In this document: piece after piece, positions 25,032 to 32,757 of the stretch
Layout of the letters: the number at the start of each line of letters is the position of its first letter
How positions within the stretch are numbered: the stretch's first letter is position 1
From: an uncultured Tenacibaculum sp.
Lineage (GTDB): Bacteria > Bacteroidota > Bacteroidia > Flavobacteriales > Flavobacteriaceae
Length of the DNA: 64,000 bases
Assembly: GCF_947495995.1 (NCBI RefSeq)
Contig: NZ_CANMAX010000001.1
Coordinates: 434,001-498,000 of the forward strand
Direction of reading: 5' to 3'
The notes under the pieces: generated by a model
What the model saw: only the letters and a program-made list of their open reading frames with translations
Databases searched by the model: none
What the model was told of the DNA's origin: nothing
Program-made: the position numbers and the translations under genes

Positions 25032-25300
25032 GCTTATACCTTTTTTCGAAAATCGTAAACTTTTTAATTCTTTTTAGAAGTTTGTTTGTTTAAAAATGTT
25101 TGTACAATCTTTTCAAATAGTTTAAGCTAGCCTTCAATATTTATAGTTCTGAAGGCAACGTTAACAAATTAAAATACACTAAAGAACTAATTTAGTTTGG
25201 TTAAGCTCCTAAGAGCAAATTTCATTTATGTTCAACTATTAACATAATTGCGGGATTAATTTAAATTTATACCAATCGGTATATTTTTTGTCAAAAAAAT
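25032..25300. other. Non-coding stretch downstream of the tetR gene
   Basis: About 330 bp separate the four-gene operon from tetR. Apart from the operon terminator I see no ORF with coding character. The only structured element is the operator-like palindrome at 25268-25283. The sequence is A/T-rich without obvious remnants of a gene. Confidence 0.5.
25268..25283. promoter_or_regulatory. Second copy of the TetR-type operator
   Basis: TATACCAATCGGTATA is a 16-bp inverted repeat with one mismatched pair. It shares the ATACC-N4-GGTAT core with the palindrome upstream of tetR at 25909-25936. It lies 17 bp beyond the 3' end of tetR and is not next to any other gene start. Confidence 0.6.
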
Positions 25301-25894
25301 TTATTCTTTCAATTCATTAATAATCATTTGCTTCATTACATCTGCCAAATCAAAAAGATAACTTTCATCTTTCATGATATGTGACATGTAAACTGCTCCT
25401 TCTATCATATAGGAAAATCTTTTAGCATAAATTTCACTAACAATGTTACTTTTAACTTCATTCGTATCTTTAGCTTTTTCTATAAGATTTGTAAACTTTT
25501 CTAAGATTCTTTCGTTATACGATCTTACAAGTTTAGATATCGAATTTTGCTGATATTCAGAATCTACTCCAATATTTAAAATTGGGCAACCTCCAAATTT
25601 TTTACAGTAACTATAATAGTTTTTATAAAAACTAGAAACATTAATTAACTTATCTAATGCTGTTTTCCCCCTTGCAACGTGAGCATTTAAATCTTTTAAA
25701 ACAGTTCTTATACAATATCTAAAGGCTTCTATAGCTAATTCTTCTTTGCTTTCGAAGTGCCCATAAATAGCTCCTTTGGTTAAACCGGCTGCCTGAGTTA
25801 TTTTTGATAAGCTCATTCCCGAGTATCCTCTCTTATTAAATATAGGAGCAACTGTTTCAATTATATGTAATCTTGTCCTTTCAGATTTCAACAT
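25301..25894 (-). CDS. TetR/AcrR family transcriptional regulator
   Basis: A 197-residue one-component repressor. The N-terminal helix-turn-helix is clear: LHIIETVAPIFNKRGYSGMSLSKITQAAGLTKGAIYGHFESKEELAIEAF (about residues 7-56). The C-terminal helical domain should bind a small ligand and dimerise; it includes the YYSYCKKFGGCPILNIGVDS region seen in TetR_C members near AcrR/QacR-like regulators. The ATG at 25894 is used; a TTG at 25903 is the only upstream alternative. The perfect palindrome 15 bp upstream suggests autorepression. Its other targets are not obvious in the window. Confidence 0.88.
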   Translation of the reverse strand: MLKSERTRLHIIETVAPIFNKRGYSGMSLSKITQAAGLTKGAIYGHFESKEELAIEAFRYCIRTVLKDLNAHVARGKTALDKLINVSSFYKNYYSYCKKFGGCPILNIGVDSEYQQNSISKLVRSYNERILEKFTNLIEKAKDTNEVKSNIVSEIYAKRFSYMIEGAVYMSHIMKDESYLFDLADVMKQMIINELKE

Positions 25895-25908
25895 ATAAGA
25901 CAAATATA

Positions 25909-25936
25909 TAAAAATATACCAATTGGTATATTTTTA
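25909..25936. promoter_or_regulatory. 28-bp perfect palindromic operator upstream of tetR
   Basis: The 28-bp sequence is a perfect inverted repeat centred on AATT, with core TATACCAATTGGTATA. It starts 15 bp from the tetR ATG, where a repressor would block transcription. The related copy at 25268-25283 supports it being a binding site of the same protein. Confidence 0.75.
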
Positions 25937-25970
25937 AGGCAAAAAAATTCTTCTAAATGAGGAACTTATT

Positions 25971-27122
25971 TTATAATTGAGCCAATGCTTGTTCTAAATC
26001 TGCTAGTAAATCATCAATATCTTCAATACCTACACTTAGTCTAATTAGTGAATTTGTGATACCAATTTTTAACCGCTCTTCTTCTGGAATAGAAGCGTGA
26101 GTCATGGTTACAGGATGGTTTACTAAGCTTTCAACTCCGCCTAAAGACTCGGCAAGTGTAAAAACTTTTGTGCTTTCTAAAAATTTAAACGCAGTCGCTT
26201 TATTTGAATCTTTAAATCGGAAAGAAACCATTCCTCCAAAATCTTTCATTTGCTTTTTTGCAACTTCATGACCTTCATGATCTGAAAAACCGGGATAAAA
26301 AACCTTTTCTATTTTATCATGCTCATTTAAAAACTCTGCTATTTTTTTTCCATTTTCACAATGGCGTTGCATTCTAACATGTAAAGTTTTAATTCCTCGT
26401 AATGCTAAAAAAGAATCCATTGGTCCGGCTACTGCACCTGCAGCAAACTGAATAAAGTGTAGTTCTTTTGCTAAGTTTTCATCTTTCACCATTAACGCTC
26501 CCATTACAAGATCTGAATGCCCACCTAAATATTTGGTTGCAGAATGCATTACGATGTCTGCTCCTAAATCTAATGGACGCTGTAAATATGGAGTTGCAAA
26601 CGTATTATCTACAGCAATTAAAAGATCTTTATTTACACTTTTCACAGCTAGTGCTATGGCTTCAATATCCGCAATTTTCATTAACGGATTTGTAGGTGTT
26701 TCAATCCAAATTAATTTTGTTGCTGAAGAAATTGCTTCAACTACATTATTTGGATTATTCATATTTACATACTGAAATTTTAATCCATACCTTTCAAACA
26801 ATCTTGTAAACATTCTGTAAGTTCCGCCATACAAATCATCTCCAGCAATAACTTCATCTCCTGGTTTTAATAAACGTAAAACGCAATCTATTGCTGCCAA
26901 ACCAGAAGCAAAAGCAAAACCATGAGTTCCGTTTTCTATAGATGCAAAGGCATTTTCTAAAGCTGTTCGTGTAGGATTTGCAGCTCTAGAATATTCATAT
27001 CCTTTATTTTGTCCTGGACTTGATTGTGCGTAAGTAGAAGTTTGAAAAATTGGAGTCATTACAGCACCAGTAGCTTCCTCGTGCTGTTGACCTCCATGTA
27101 TTATTTTGGTATTAAATTTCAT
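25971..27122 (-). CDS. Cystathionine gamma-synthase family PLP enzyme
   Basis: PLP-dependent trans-sulfuration enzyme of 383 residues (Cys/Met metabolism family). Motifs include YEYSRAANPTRTALE, FASGLAAIDCVLRLL, the Tyr of DDLYGGTYR that stacks with or contacts PLP, the acidic VDNTFATPYLQRPLDLGADIV, and the PLP-binding Lys in HSATKYLGGHSD. The sequence is closest in feel to cystathionine gamma-synthase (O-acyl-homoserine plus cysteine to cystathionine). Cystathionine beta/gamma-lyase and methionine gamma-lyase share the motifs and cannot be excluded. It is 21 bp downstream of the DinB-family gene on the same strand. Confidence 0.87.
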   Translation of the reverse strand: MKFNTKIIHGGQQHEEATGAVMTPIFQTSTYAQSSPGQNKGYEYSRAANPTRTALENAFASIENGTHGFAFASGLAAIDCVLRLLKPGDEVIAGDDLYGGTYRMFTRLFERYGLKFQYVNMNNPNNVVEAISSATKLIWIETPTNPLMKIADIEAIALAVKSVNKDLLIAVDNTFATPYLQRPLDLGADIVMHSATKYLGGHSDLVMGALMVKDENLAKELHFIQFAAGAVAGPMDSFLALRGIKTLHVRMQRHCENGKKIAEFLNEHDKIEKVFYPGFSDHEGHEVAKKQMKDFGGMVSFRFKDSNKATAFKFLESTKVFTLAESLGGVESLVNHPVTMTHASIPEEERLKIGITNSLIRLSVGIEDIDDLLADLEQALAQL

Positions 27123-27143
27123 CCGATCAATAAAAATTAGAAT

Positions 27144-27599
27144 CTAAACTAATTTTGATAACGCCATTATCGTTCCTAAATGAATTCCTTCATGTAAATT
27201 ATTAAATGCTATTGCATTATCAATAGAACTTAATACATATCCTGTACTTGTTGGATATTCTGTATATTCTTGGAAAATTCCTTCTTTGTAATCTTCTTCT
27301 AAAGTATCTGGTAATCCAGCTAATAATTCTTTTACCTCTTCAAATTCTTCTGCTGAAAACTCTTCAGATGGAGAAGTTCCTTTTCTATATTTTTCAATTA
27401 AATCATCTGGAATTAAACATTGTAAACCTGATAATTTATAATGTAATAATTGCTGAGTAACTACTAAATGAGCCACATTCCAAGCAATATTATTTTTAAA
27501 TCCTTCAGGAATTTTATGCAATTGTTCGTGAGTTAACCCTTCTATTTTTTTTAATACAAGTTCTCTAGATTTTCTTAAAATATCAAATTGTGTATTCAT
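27144..27599 (-). CDS. DinB/YfiT-family metal-binding protein
   Basis: A 151-residue four-helix-bundle protein of the DinB superfamily. The three-His metal site is suggested by NVAHLVVTQQLL in helix 2 and by NNLHEGIHLGTIMAL near the C-terminus. Family members include bacillithiol and mycothiol S-transferases used in thiol-dependent detoxification; many are uncharacterised. It is divergent from the ArsC-like gene across 41 bp. The neighbouring cystathionine synthase would provide cysteine-derived thiols, which makes a thiol-transferase role attractive but unproven. Confidence 0.8.
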   Translation of the reverse strand: MNTQFDILRKSRELVLKKIEGLTHEQLHKIPEGFKNNIAWNVAHLVVTQQLLHYKLSGLQCLIPDDLIEKYRKGTSPSEEFSAEEFEEVKELLAGLPDTLEEDYKEGIFQEYTEYPTSTGYVLSSIDNAIAFNNLHEGIHLGTIMALSKLV

Positions 27600-27640
27600 T
27601 TTCTGGCTATTTTAGCGCATATAAAGATACACTTAATACC

Positions 27641-27988
27641 ATGAAGAAAGTTTATTTTTTACAAACTTGTGATACTTGTAGAAGAATTTTAAAAGAAGTA
27701 AACCTTGAAGGTTTTGAAAAACAAGAAATAAAGTCGAATCCGATTACAGTTGCTCAGTTAGAAGAGCTTTATAGCTTCTCTAAAAGTTACGAAGGTCTTT
27801 TTAATAAGAGAGCTAAATTGTACCGAGAAATGGATTTAAAAAATCAAAACTTAACTGAGGATGATTACAAGCAATATATTTTGGATGAATATACCTTTTT
27901 AAAGCGTCCTGTTTTTATTGTTGAAGATGAAGTTTTTGTTGGAAACAGTAAAAAAACTATTGAAAGTTTAAAAGAAAAGCTTCTCTAA
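27641..27988 (+). CDS. ArsC/Spx/YffB-like thioredoxin-fold protein
   Basis: A 115-residue protein of the arsenate reductase (ArsC) family. The start is ATG 27641 (MKKVYFLQTCDTCRRIL), giving an active-site C-x-x-C-R motif near residue 10; the frame is open to 27590, overlapping the divergent gene, which is rejected. The later KRPVFIVEDEVFVGNSKKT carries the conserved RP of the family. True arsenate reduction, Spx-like regulation or a glutaredoxin-like function are all possible; there are no other arsenic genes nearby. The stop codon lies within the loop of its own terminator. Confidence 0.82.
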   Translation: MKKVYFLQTCDTCRRILKEVNLEGFEKQEIKSNPITVAQLEELYSFSKSYEGLFNKRAKLYREMDLKNQNLTEDDYKQYILDEYTFLKRPVFIVEDEVFVGNSKKTIESLKEKLL

Positions 27989-27999
27989 CGAGAAGCTTT
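27976..27999 (+). terminator. Terminator overlapping the ArsC-like gene's stop codon
   Basis: AAAGCTTCTC/GAGAAGCTTT stem (27976-27985 with 27990-27999). The TAA at 27986-27988 sits in the four-base loop and a T-rich tail follows. The stem also faces the convergent DUF4252 gene. Confidence 0.8.
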
Positions 28000-28009
28000 A
28001 TTTTGTTTG

Positions 28010-28477
28010 TTATGATTTTTCCATTTCAGAAATCATAGATCTGAATTCGTCTTTGGTTAGGTTTGTTTTTAAACCTAAAAGTACCAACTCATCTCCTCTA
28101 TCGGCAGTCATAATTACAATTTCTTTAATTTTATCTTTCTTTTCTAAGAAATAAATTTCTGCTTTATCACCTCCATCTTTTGTTCTAACAAGAGATTTTA
28201 ATTTACTATCTTCAATAAAAGTTGTAAAATCTTTAGAAACCTCGTCTACTTGTTCAGAAAAAGTTAATACTTTAAAGTTTCTTGCCTTTTTAATTAAAAT
28301 TTCTTCTTCACCTAAATCATCACTATCAATAAACATTCTAGCTATAAAACCTGGAACATTAAGAGATACTTCTGCTTCTTTTTTATGTGTTTTATAAAAT
28401 TGTTTAAATGAAGTTGATTGTGCGTTAATTGCTACTGCTGTAAAAATTACTAGAGCTAAGGTTACTATTCTTTTCAT
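28010..28477 (-). CDS. Exported DUF4252 protein (copy 1)
   Basis: A 155-residue exported protein with signal peptide about 1-19 (INAQ). It belongs to DUF4252, a Bacteroidota family of unknown function. The mature chain has SLNVPGFIARMF, a Lys/Asp-rich core (KAEIYFLEKKDKIKEIVIMTADRGDELVLLGLKTNLTKDEF) and a helical end. It is 48 bp downstream of a paralogue with the same layout, so a tandem duplication is evident. In related genomes DUF4252 genes often sit beside ECF sigma factors; here the nearest sigma factor is 24 kb away. Confidence 0.82.
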   Translation of the reverse strand: MKRIVTLALVIFTAVAINAQSTSFKQFYKTHKKEAEVSLNVPGFIARMFIDSDDLGEEEILIKKARNFKVLTFSEQVDEVSKDFTTFIEDSKLKSLVRTKDGGDKAEIYFLEKKDKIKEIVIMTADRGDELVLLGLKTNLTKDEFRSMISEMEKS

Positions 28478-28525
28478 AAAAAACTTGGTTTACTTTATAT
28501 TTTAATTTTATTGAGATTAATTGAT

Positions 28526-28990
28526 TTATTTCTTTTTCATTTTAGTTACTATAGTACCTAATTCATCTTTAGTTAATGTAATTTTTAATCCGATCATTAC
28601 CATTTTTTCTTCATCGCTATTCGCTCTGATAATAATCTCTTTTACTAAATCATTCTTTTCAATGAAAAAGATACCTGCTTTATCTTTTCCGTCTCTAACT
28701 TTCATTAAAGTTTTTAAACCTTTCCTTTTTGTAAACTTATTAAAGTTACGTTCTATTGAATTGTTTTCGTTATTAAAAATAACAATTTTACAATGCTCTG
28801 CTTTTTTCATCAACTCTTCAAACTCTTCAGTTTCATCTTCATCTGAGAAAAAATTTCCTAATGATACTGGTACACTCATTGAAAACTGACTTTCATCTTT
28901 ATTGGCTTTATAAAAATCAGAATAAGCTGTGTTTTGTGCGTTAATCGCAAATGCGATACAAATTAAAATAGTGGTTATTAATCGTTTCAT
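28526..28990 (-). CDS. Exported DUF4252 protein (copy 2)
   Basis: A 154-residue exported protein with signal peptide about 1-18 (INAQ) and the same organisation as the 28010-28477 gene. Shared features include SMSVPVSLGNFF aligned to SLNVPGFIARMF, and DKAGIFFIEKNDLVKEIIIRA aligned to DKAEIYFLEKKDKIKEIVIMT. The conserved block ending LTKDE is present in both. The paralogues differ most in the first third. Both probably arise from one transcript starting upstream of 28990. Function is unknown. Confidence 0.82.
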   Translation of the reverse strand: MKRLITTILICIAFAINAQNTAYSDFYKANKDESQFSMSVPVSLGNFFSDEDETEEFEELMKKAEHCKIVIFNNENNSIERNFNKFTKRKGLKTLMKVRDGKDKAGIFFIEKNDLVKEIIIRANSDEEKMVMIGLKITLTKDELGTIVTKMKKK

Positions 28991-29040
28991 AATACTTGGT
29001 TTTATACGATGAAGACGACACTCATAATTTTTTGTTACAA

Positions 29041-29065
29041 AAAAATCCTGCTTTTCAGCAGGATT
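29041..29065 (-). terminator. Terminator of the proteorhodopsin gene
   Basis: Stem AATCCTGCT/AGCAGGATT (29044-29052 with 29057-29065), four-base loop, followed on the minus strand by a T-run. It lies 25 bp beyond the opsin stop codon. Confidence 0.85.
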
Positions 29066-29090
29066 ATACTAAATACTATAAAAAACTAAT

Positions 29091-29828
29091 TTAAGATGTC
29101 GCCGTTTTCTCTGATGCAGAAACAGCTAAATTAAATACTACTAATCCAAATCCTATCTTGTTAATAGCGTCACCAATGTTATAAATAACATCCATAGCTA
29201 AACCTCCAAAAATACTATCGTACCAACCTGGAGTACCTGCCATATAACCAATTGGGTATATCGCCCAACCTACTAACACGAACCAACATAAAGTTTTGTG
29301 TGCTGATAAAACTGCTCCTCCTGCTTTTTCTGCTAGTTTTTTTGCTGAACCTAACCAAATATCGTATACGATAATAAAATAAGCAATACCAGATATTAAG
29401 CCCCATAACCAAGCTTGTTCTCTATACACTGCCTCTCCAAAATAACCTGTTACCAACATCACTACCGATAAGAAGATTAACCTCCACATTAGTGATTTTT
29501 TAGCTCCAGCTACTTTAAGTATTAAATAGAATTCAACACACATTAGTGGTACTGTTAAAATCCAATCTACATATCTAAAGAATGTAGGAGAACTTCCGTT
29601 ACTGTACCAATAATCTCTCATATACCAATAATGCACTGCGGCAATAAATGTAATTAATCCTGAAACTAAGATGGATGTTTTCCATTTTTTATCGTAATTA
29701 TTCATTGAGAAAAAGAAGAAAACAGATGCAGCCATCATAGCCATACAACCTACAAAAAATGTAAATCCTACATAATCATCTGTAGCGATTTCGGGTGTAG
29801 CCCCCATAAGTGTGAATAAATGTTTCAT
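29091..29828 (-). CDS. Proteorhodopsin, green-tuned light-driven proton pump
   Basis: A 245-residue seven-helix retinal protein. Key residues, named after the marine gamma-proteobacterial numbering: D88 (D97, proton acceptor), T92 (T101) and E99 (E108, proton donor) form the DTE triad in RYVDWILTVPLMCVEF. H66 (H75) lies in VHYWYMRDYW, and K224 (K231) in DAINKIGFG binds retinal. M96 occupies position 105, the green-absorbing state usual in flavobacteria. The ATG at 29828 is preferred; the frame opens to a TTG at 29855 that overlaps the -7 element. Retinal is supplied by Blh, divergently encoded 93 bp away. It pumps protons outward to support the membrane potential. Confidence 0.97.
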   Translation of the reverse strand: MKHLFTLMGATPEIATDDYVGFTFFVGCMAMMAASVFFFFSMNNYDKKWKTSILVSGLITFIAAVHYWYMRDYWYSNGSSPTFFRYVDWILTVPLMCVEFYLILKVAGAKKSLMWRLIFLSVVMLVTGYFGEAVYREQAWLWGLISGIAYFIIVYDIWLGSAKKLAEKAGGAVLSAHKTLCWFVLVGWAIYPIGYMAGTPGWYDSIFGGLAMDVIYNIGDAINKIGFGLVVFNLAVSASEKTATS

Positions 29829-29921
29829 TTTAAGTTGTGATTTTTGTTTAATCAAATTTACGAAATATTAAACAAAAATGTTTAACTTTATATCGGGGAT
29901 GTTAAACAAAAATTATTTTTC
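29829..29921. promoter_or_regulatory. Shared opsin/blh control region with two matching inverted repeats
   Basis: Module 1: TTTTTGTTTAAT at 29841-29852 and its exact complement at 29867-29878, 14 nt apart. Module 2: TGTTTAAC at 29879-29886 and GTTAAACA at 29901-29908, also 14 nt apart. The arms share TGTTTAAY. The spacer of module 1 holds TAAATTTG (minus strand, 29860-29853), an exact -7 element for the opsin gene. A repressor or activator controlling both genes would fit; its identity is unknown. Confidence 0.7.
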
Positions 29922-30806
29922 ATGGCTGATTATAAGAATATTACCATTTTCAGTACCTTTTTATCTCTTTGGATTGCTGTATTTTTCAATTACGATATAG
30001 AAAATTTTTTAGCTTATGTTTTAATATTATCATTTGGAGTTTTACATGGCGCAAATGATCTTAAGTTAATCGAAAAAAAACACGTTGATTTTAATCGAAA
30101 ACTTTTTTTAAAAGTTCTTTTTACTTATTTGTTAATCATTTTGAGTATCACAAGTATCTTTTTCTTTTTCCCCTTGTTTGCTCTTAGTTTATTTATTTTG
30201 TTTAGTAGTTATCATTTTGGTGAAGAACACTTATCTAGTAAGCTAAAAAAATCGTCTGTATTAACAACAATCTCTTATACCATACACGGACTTTTAGTAT
30301 TTTCTATACTATTTTTTTCTAATTCGCAATCAACTTCAGTTATTATAAATGATATCACTGGATTTTATCCTAATGAAGAAATTTTCAAATATGCTCTTTA
30401 TACATTACTTATATTAATGAGTATAACATTTATAATTTGTTCAAAAACTAAGCTAATAAAGATTGTTGATATTGTAGAAGAATGTTTTTATCTGTTGATC
30501 TTATATGTGATTTTTAAAACAGCATCTTTACTATGGTCTTTTGCTATTTATTTTGTTTTCTGGCACAGTATTCCTTCCTTAGTAAGACAGGTAAGATATT
30601 TGTACGGAAATAATAAAAGAGCCAGTTTTAAAGCATATTTAAAATCTTCTTTCATATACTGGATTCTCTCTTTGATTGGACTCGGAATTCTTTATTTGAT
30701 ATTCAGCGAAAATGAAACGGTTTTTACGCCAATTCTATTTATAATGTTAGCCACAATAACATTTCCGCATGTTTGGATTATATCGCGTTTGGATAAGGAT
30801 TATTAA
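29922..30806 (+). CDS. blh: Brp/Blh-type beta-carotene 15,15'-dioxygenase
   Basis: Membrane enzyme that cleaves beta-carotene into two retinal molecules for the opsin. The 294-residue protein has about eight hydrophobic helices. The histidines conserved in the Brp/Blh family are visible at H42 (LHGANDL), H98 and H103 (SSYHFGEEH), H215 (FWHSIPS) and H283 (FPHVW). No carotenoid biosynthesis genes are in the window, so precursor is made elsewhere. The divergent pairing with proteorhodopsin and the shared control region imply coordinated expression. Confidence 0.93.
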   Translation: MADYKNITIFSTFLSLWIAVFFNYDIENFLAYVLILSFGVLHGANDLKLIEKKHVDFNRKLFLKVLFTYLLIILSITSIFFFFPLFALSLFILFSSYHFGEEHLSSKLKKSSVLTTISYTIHGLLVFSILFFSNSQSTSVIINDITGFYPNEEIFKYALYTLLILMSITFIICSKTKLIKIVDIVEECFYLLILYVIFKTASLLWSFAIYFVFWHSIPSLVRQVRYLYGNNKRASFKAYLKSSFIYWILSLIGLGILYLIFSENETVFTPILFIMLATITFPHVWIISRLDKDY

Positions 30807-30817
30807 ATAAGAAGACT

Positions 30818-31828
30818 TTATTTTTCGTTTTCCGAAAACCAAGTATTTGTTCTCAATACAGCATTTTCTCTAATATCTTGCCAAAATAAATTAATATCAC
30901 CTGCATGATAATTTTTCAAAAATGACATAAAAAAACGTAATGGAAATTTCGGATTAGTACTCCAAACTAATCCATCTGTAATTTGAATCTTTAGTGCTTG
31001 GTCGTAAATTTTCCCATTGGTATATAAGAAACCTTTGTGTAGTTCTAATTGAGTTTCTTTAGCATCATCCCAAGTAATTGGATTTGTAGTTACCGAACCT
31101 TTGTACCAATTTTTATCTTTTTTTGGATAATTATTTTTCTTGTACGTATTCCATGAAATAAAACCTCCCGTTTCTTTTGGTGATTTCATCAATTTTATAC
31201 TAGAAAACTCATTTTCTTTTACTCTAATACCGGGAATATAAGCTGCTATTAATTGTTTCTGAAGCGTTTTATTATCAAAGAAATCTTTTAGTAAACGAAC
31301 TGTATGTGTAGTTCCTTGACTATGACCAACCATTATGATTGGTCTACCATTATTATATTTCTTTAAATAAACTTCAAAAGCACTTTTAACATCTGAATAT
31401 GCCACATCTTGAGCTTCTTTTCCTCCTTTATTGAATAATCTATACGAACGAATATGAGCTTGACGATAAAATGGAACATAAACTTTGCCTGAAGTTGCAA
31501 AAGCTGAAGCTTGCATTAATGCCGCTTTATTTAAAACGATATTATTTTGTTCTTCATCTGTAATTGGAACATTCCAACGAATATCTTTTTTGCTTGTATT
31601 TAATGTAGGATATACATAAAAAACATCTGCTTTTAAAGTATCTAAACGATTTGAAGCATATGTTTTAAAATTATCTTGATATTTAGAAGGCAAAACAGCC
31701 CAAGAACTCTCTTCGTTATAATTAGGAGCCTTGGGTATGTCTGTAGTACGAAATGTTTGTGTTTTATAAGTAGATCTACAACTTGTAGTAATTAAAATTA
31801 TAGATAGTAAATAAAACAGATTTCGCAT
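30818..31828 (-). CDS. DUF3089 alpha/beta-hydrolase lipoprotein
   Basis: A 336-residue predicted lipoprotein (ILITTSCRS, Cys at about residue 17) of the DUF3089 family, which has an alpha/beta-hydrolase fold. The nucleophile elbow is MVGHSQGTT (GxSxG). Family-typical segments DVFYVYPTLNTSK, YVPFYRQAHIRSY and the C-terminal YHAGDINLFW are present, with the last His a plausible catalytic residue. A lipase, esterase or peptidase is possible; no substrate is known. It is the last gene of a run of four on the minus strand, 9 bp after the previous stop. Confidence 0.82.
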   Translation of the reverse strand: MRNLFYLLSIILITTSCRSTYKTQTFRTTDIPKAPNYNEESSWAVLPSKYQDNFKTYASNRLDTLKADVFYVYPTLNTSKKDIRWNVPITDEEQNNIVLNKAALMQASAFATSGKVYVPFYRQAHIRSYRLFNKGGKEAQDVAYSDVKSAFEVYLKKYNNGRPIIMVGHSQGTTHTVRLLKDFFDNKTLQKQLIAAYIPGIRVKENEFSSIKLMKSPKETGGFISWNTYKKNNYPKKDKNWYKGSVTTNPITWDDAKETQLELHKGFLYTNGKIYDQALKIQITDGLVWSTNPKFPLRFFMSFLKNYHAGDINLFWQDIRENAVLRTNTWFSENEK

Positions 31829-31837
31829 TATAATAAT

Positions 31838-32329
31838 TTAGAATTGTATTTTAAGACTTGCTGTAGCACCATTAAGTTGTAAGTTGATATCTGGATCAAA
31901 TGTATAAGCACCTGAGTTTAAACCTCCGTTGTATAAGTCAACAGCTTTTTTTGCTTTTTTCTTTGCACTACTAGCTAATGGAATAGCTCCAATTACAAAA
32001 CCAGCTCCAACAGCAGCTAATTCCCATTTAGCATCTCCACCAGCAACAGCTGTTCCCAATGGCCAACCTATAAGTCCGCCTCCAATACCACCTAAAACTA
32101 AAGCCCACGTATTTGCAGATTTAGATTTTTTCATTAGAGTATAGGCTTCTTTATTCGATTCCATTAGACTTAATACATCAGCTTGAGAAAGTCGGTTTCC
32201 TTCTTGCTGAAAATAATGTCCACCAAAATTACTAACCAGCTCAATAGGCTTTGCATTATTTTGAGCTATACTAAAAAATGAGCTCAGTAAAAAAGTTACT
32301 AATAGAAGTGTGTTTTTCATAGTTTTCAT
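31838..32329 (-). CDS. Exported glycine-rich membrane protein of unknown function
   Basis: A 163-residue exported protein with a signal peptide ending FSIAQ. The middle has two Gly-rich hydrophobic segments (WALVLGGIGGGLIGWPLGTAVAGG and LAAVGAGFVIGAIPLASS), resembling glycine-zipper motifs that span or oligomerise in membranes. A conserved-looking segment GNRLSQADVLSLMESNKEAYTLMKKSK precedes them. The start is taken as ATG 32329; a second Met at 32320 is also possible and a TTG at 32335 is disfavoured. No family is recognised. It shares an operon with its minus-strand neighbours. Confidence 0.65.
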   Translation of the reverse strand: MKTMKNTLLLVTFLLSSFFSIAQNNAKPIELVSNFGGHYFQQEGNRLSQADVLSLMESNKEAYTLMKKSKSANTWALVLGGIGGGLIGWPLGTAVAGGDAKWELAAVGAGFVIGAIPLASSAKKKAKKAVDLYNGGLNSGAYTFDPDINLQLNGATASLKIQF

Positions 32330-32342
32330 ATTCAATTGGTTA

Positions 32343-32735
32343 TTATTTATAATCTTCGTAAGATTTTTCTTCTACCAAATCTGAACCAGTTAAAGTATTA
32401 ATATCTTTTTTCACAACCGATCGATCATCATTAGTAAAATATACTGCTCGTGCCAATTCAACAAAAGTTTCACCAAAATCTTTAGCTCGCTCACACTCTC
32501 TGATATCGTCTTCTATTTTCCAAAGCTTTTTATTGATCTCTAATAAATCGTTGTGTAACTTTTTAAGTTCACTTTGATTAGAAACTTCATTATAAATATG
32601 ATCAACAACAGGTGTTAATACATCATATTCATTTTGAATATTTTTAAGTTTATTCTGATCGTTTATTTCATTTAACTTAATTGCTAAAATCGTGTATTTG
32701 TCTATAATTTCTCCGTTAGAAACTTCTATCTTCAT
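32343..32735 (-). CDS. DUF6165 family protein
   Basis: A 130-residue soluble helical protein. The opening VSNGEIIDKYTILAIKLNEI and the pattern INKKLWKIEDDIRECERAKDFGETFVELARAVYFTNDDRSVVKKDINTLTGS are characteristic of DUF6165, a family often found beside glycosyltransferase genes. No glycosyltransferase is adjacent here. Function is unknown. It lies 22 bp after the acidic-repeat protein gene and 13 bp before the glycine-rich gene, on the same strand. Confidence 0.75.
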   Translation of the reverse strand: MKIEVSNGEIIDKYTILAIKLNEINDQNKLKNIQNEYDVLTPVVDHIYNEVSNQSELKKLHNDLLEINKKLWKIEDDIRECERAKDFGETFVELARAVYFTNDDRSVVKKDINTLTGSDLVEEKSYEDYK

Positions 32736-32757
32736 TAATCTTGATTTAATTCTTTAT

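Noticed and set aside
28521..28889. Plus-strand open frame opposite the second DUF4252 gene
   Set aside because: Antisense shadow; the minus-strand DUF4252 protein with its signal peptide explains the region.
29829..29855. Nine-residue N-terminal extension of the opsin from a TTG
   Set aside because: The TTG overlaps the consensus -7 element and family members start at the equivalent of the ATG at 29828.
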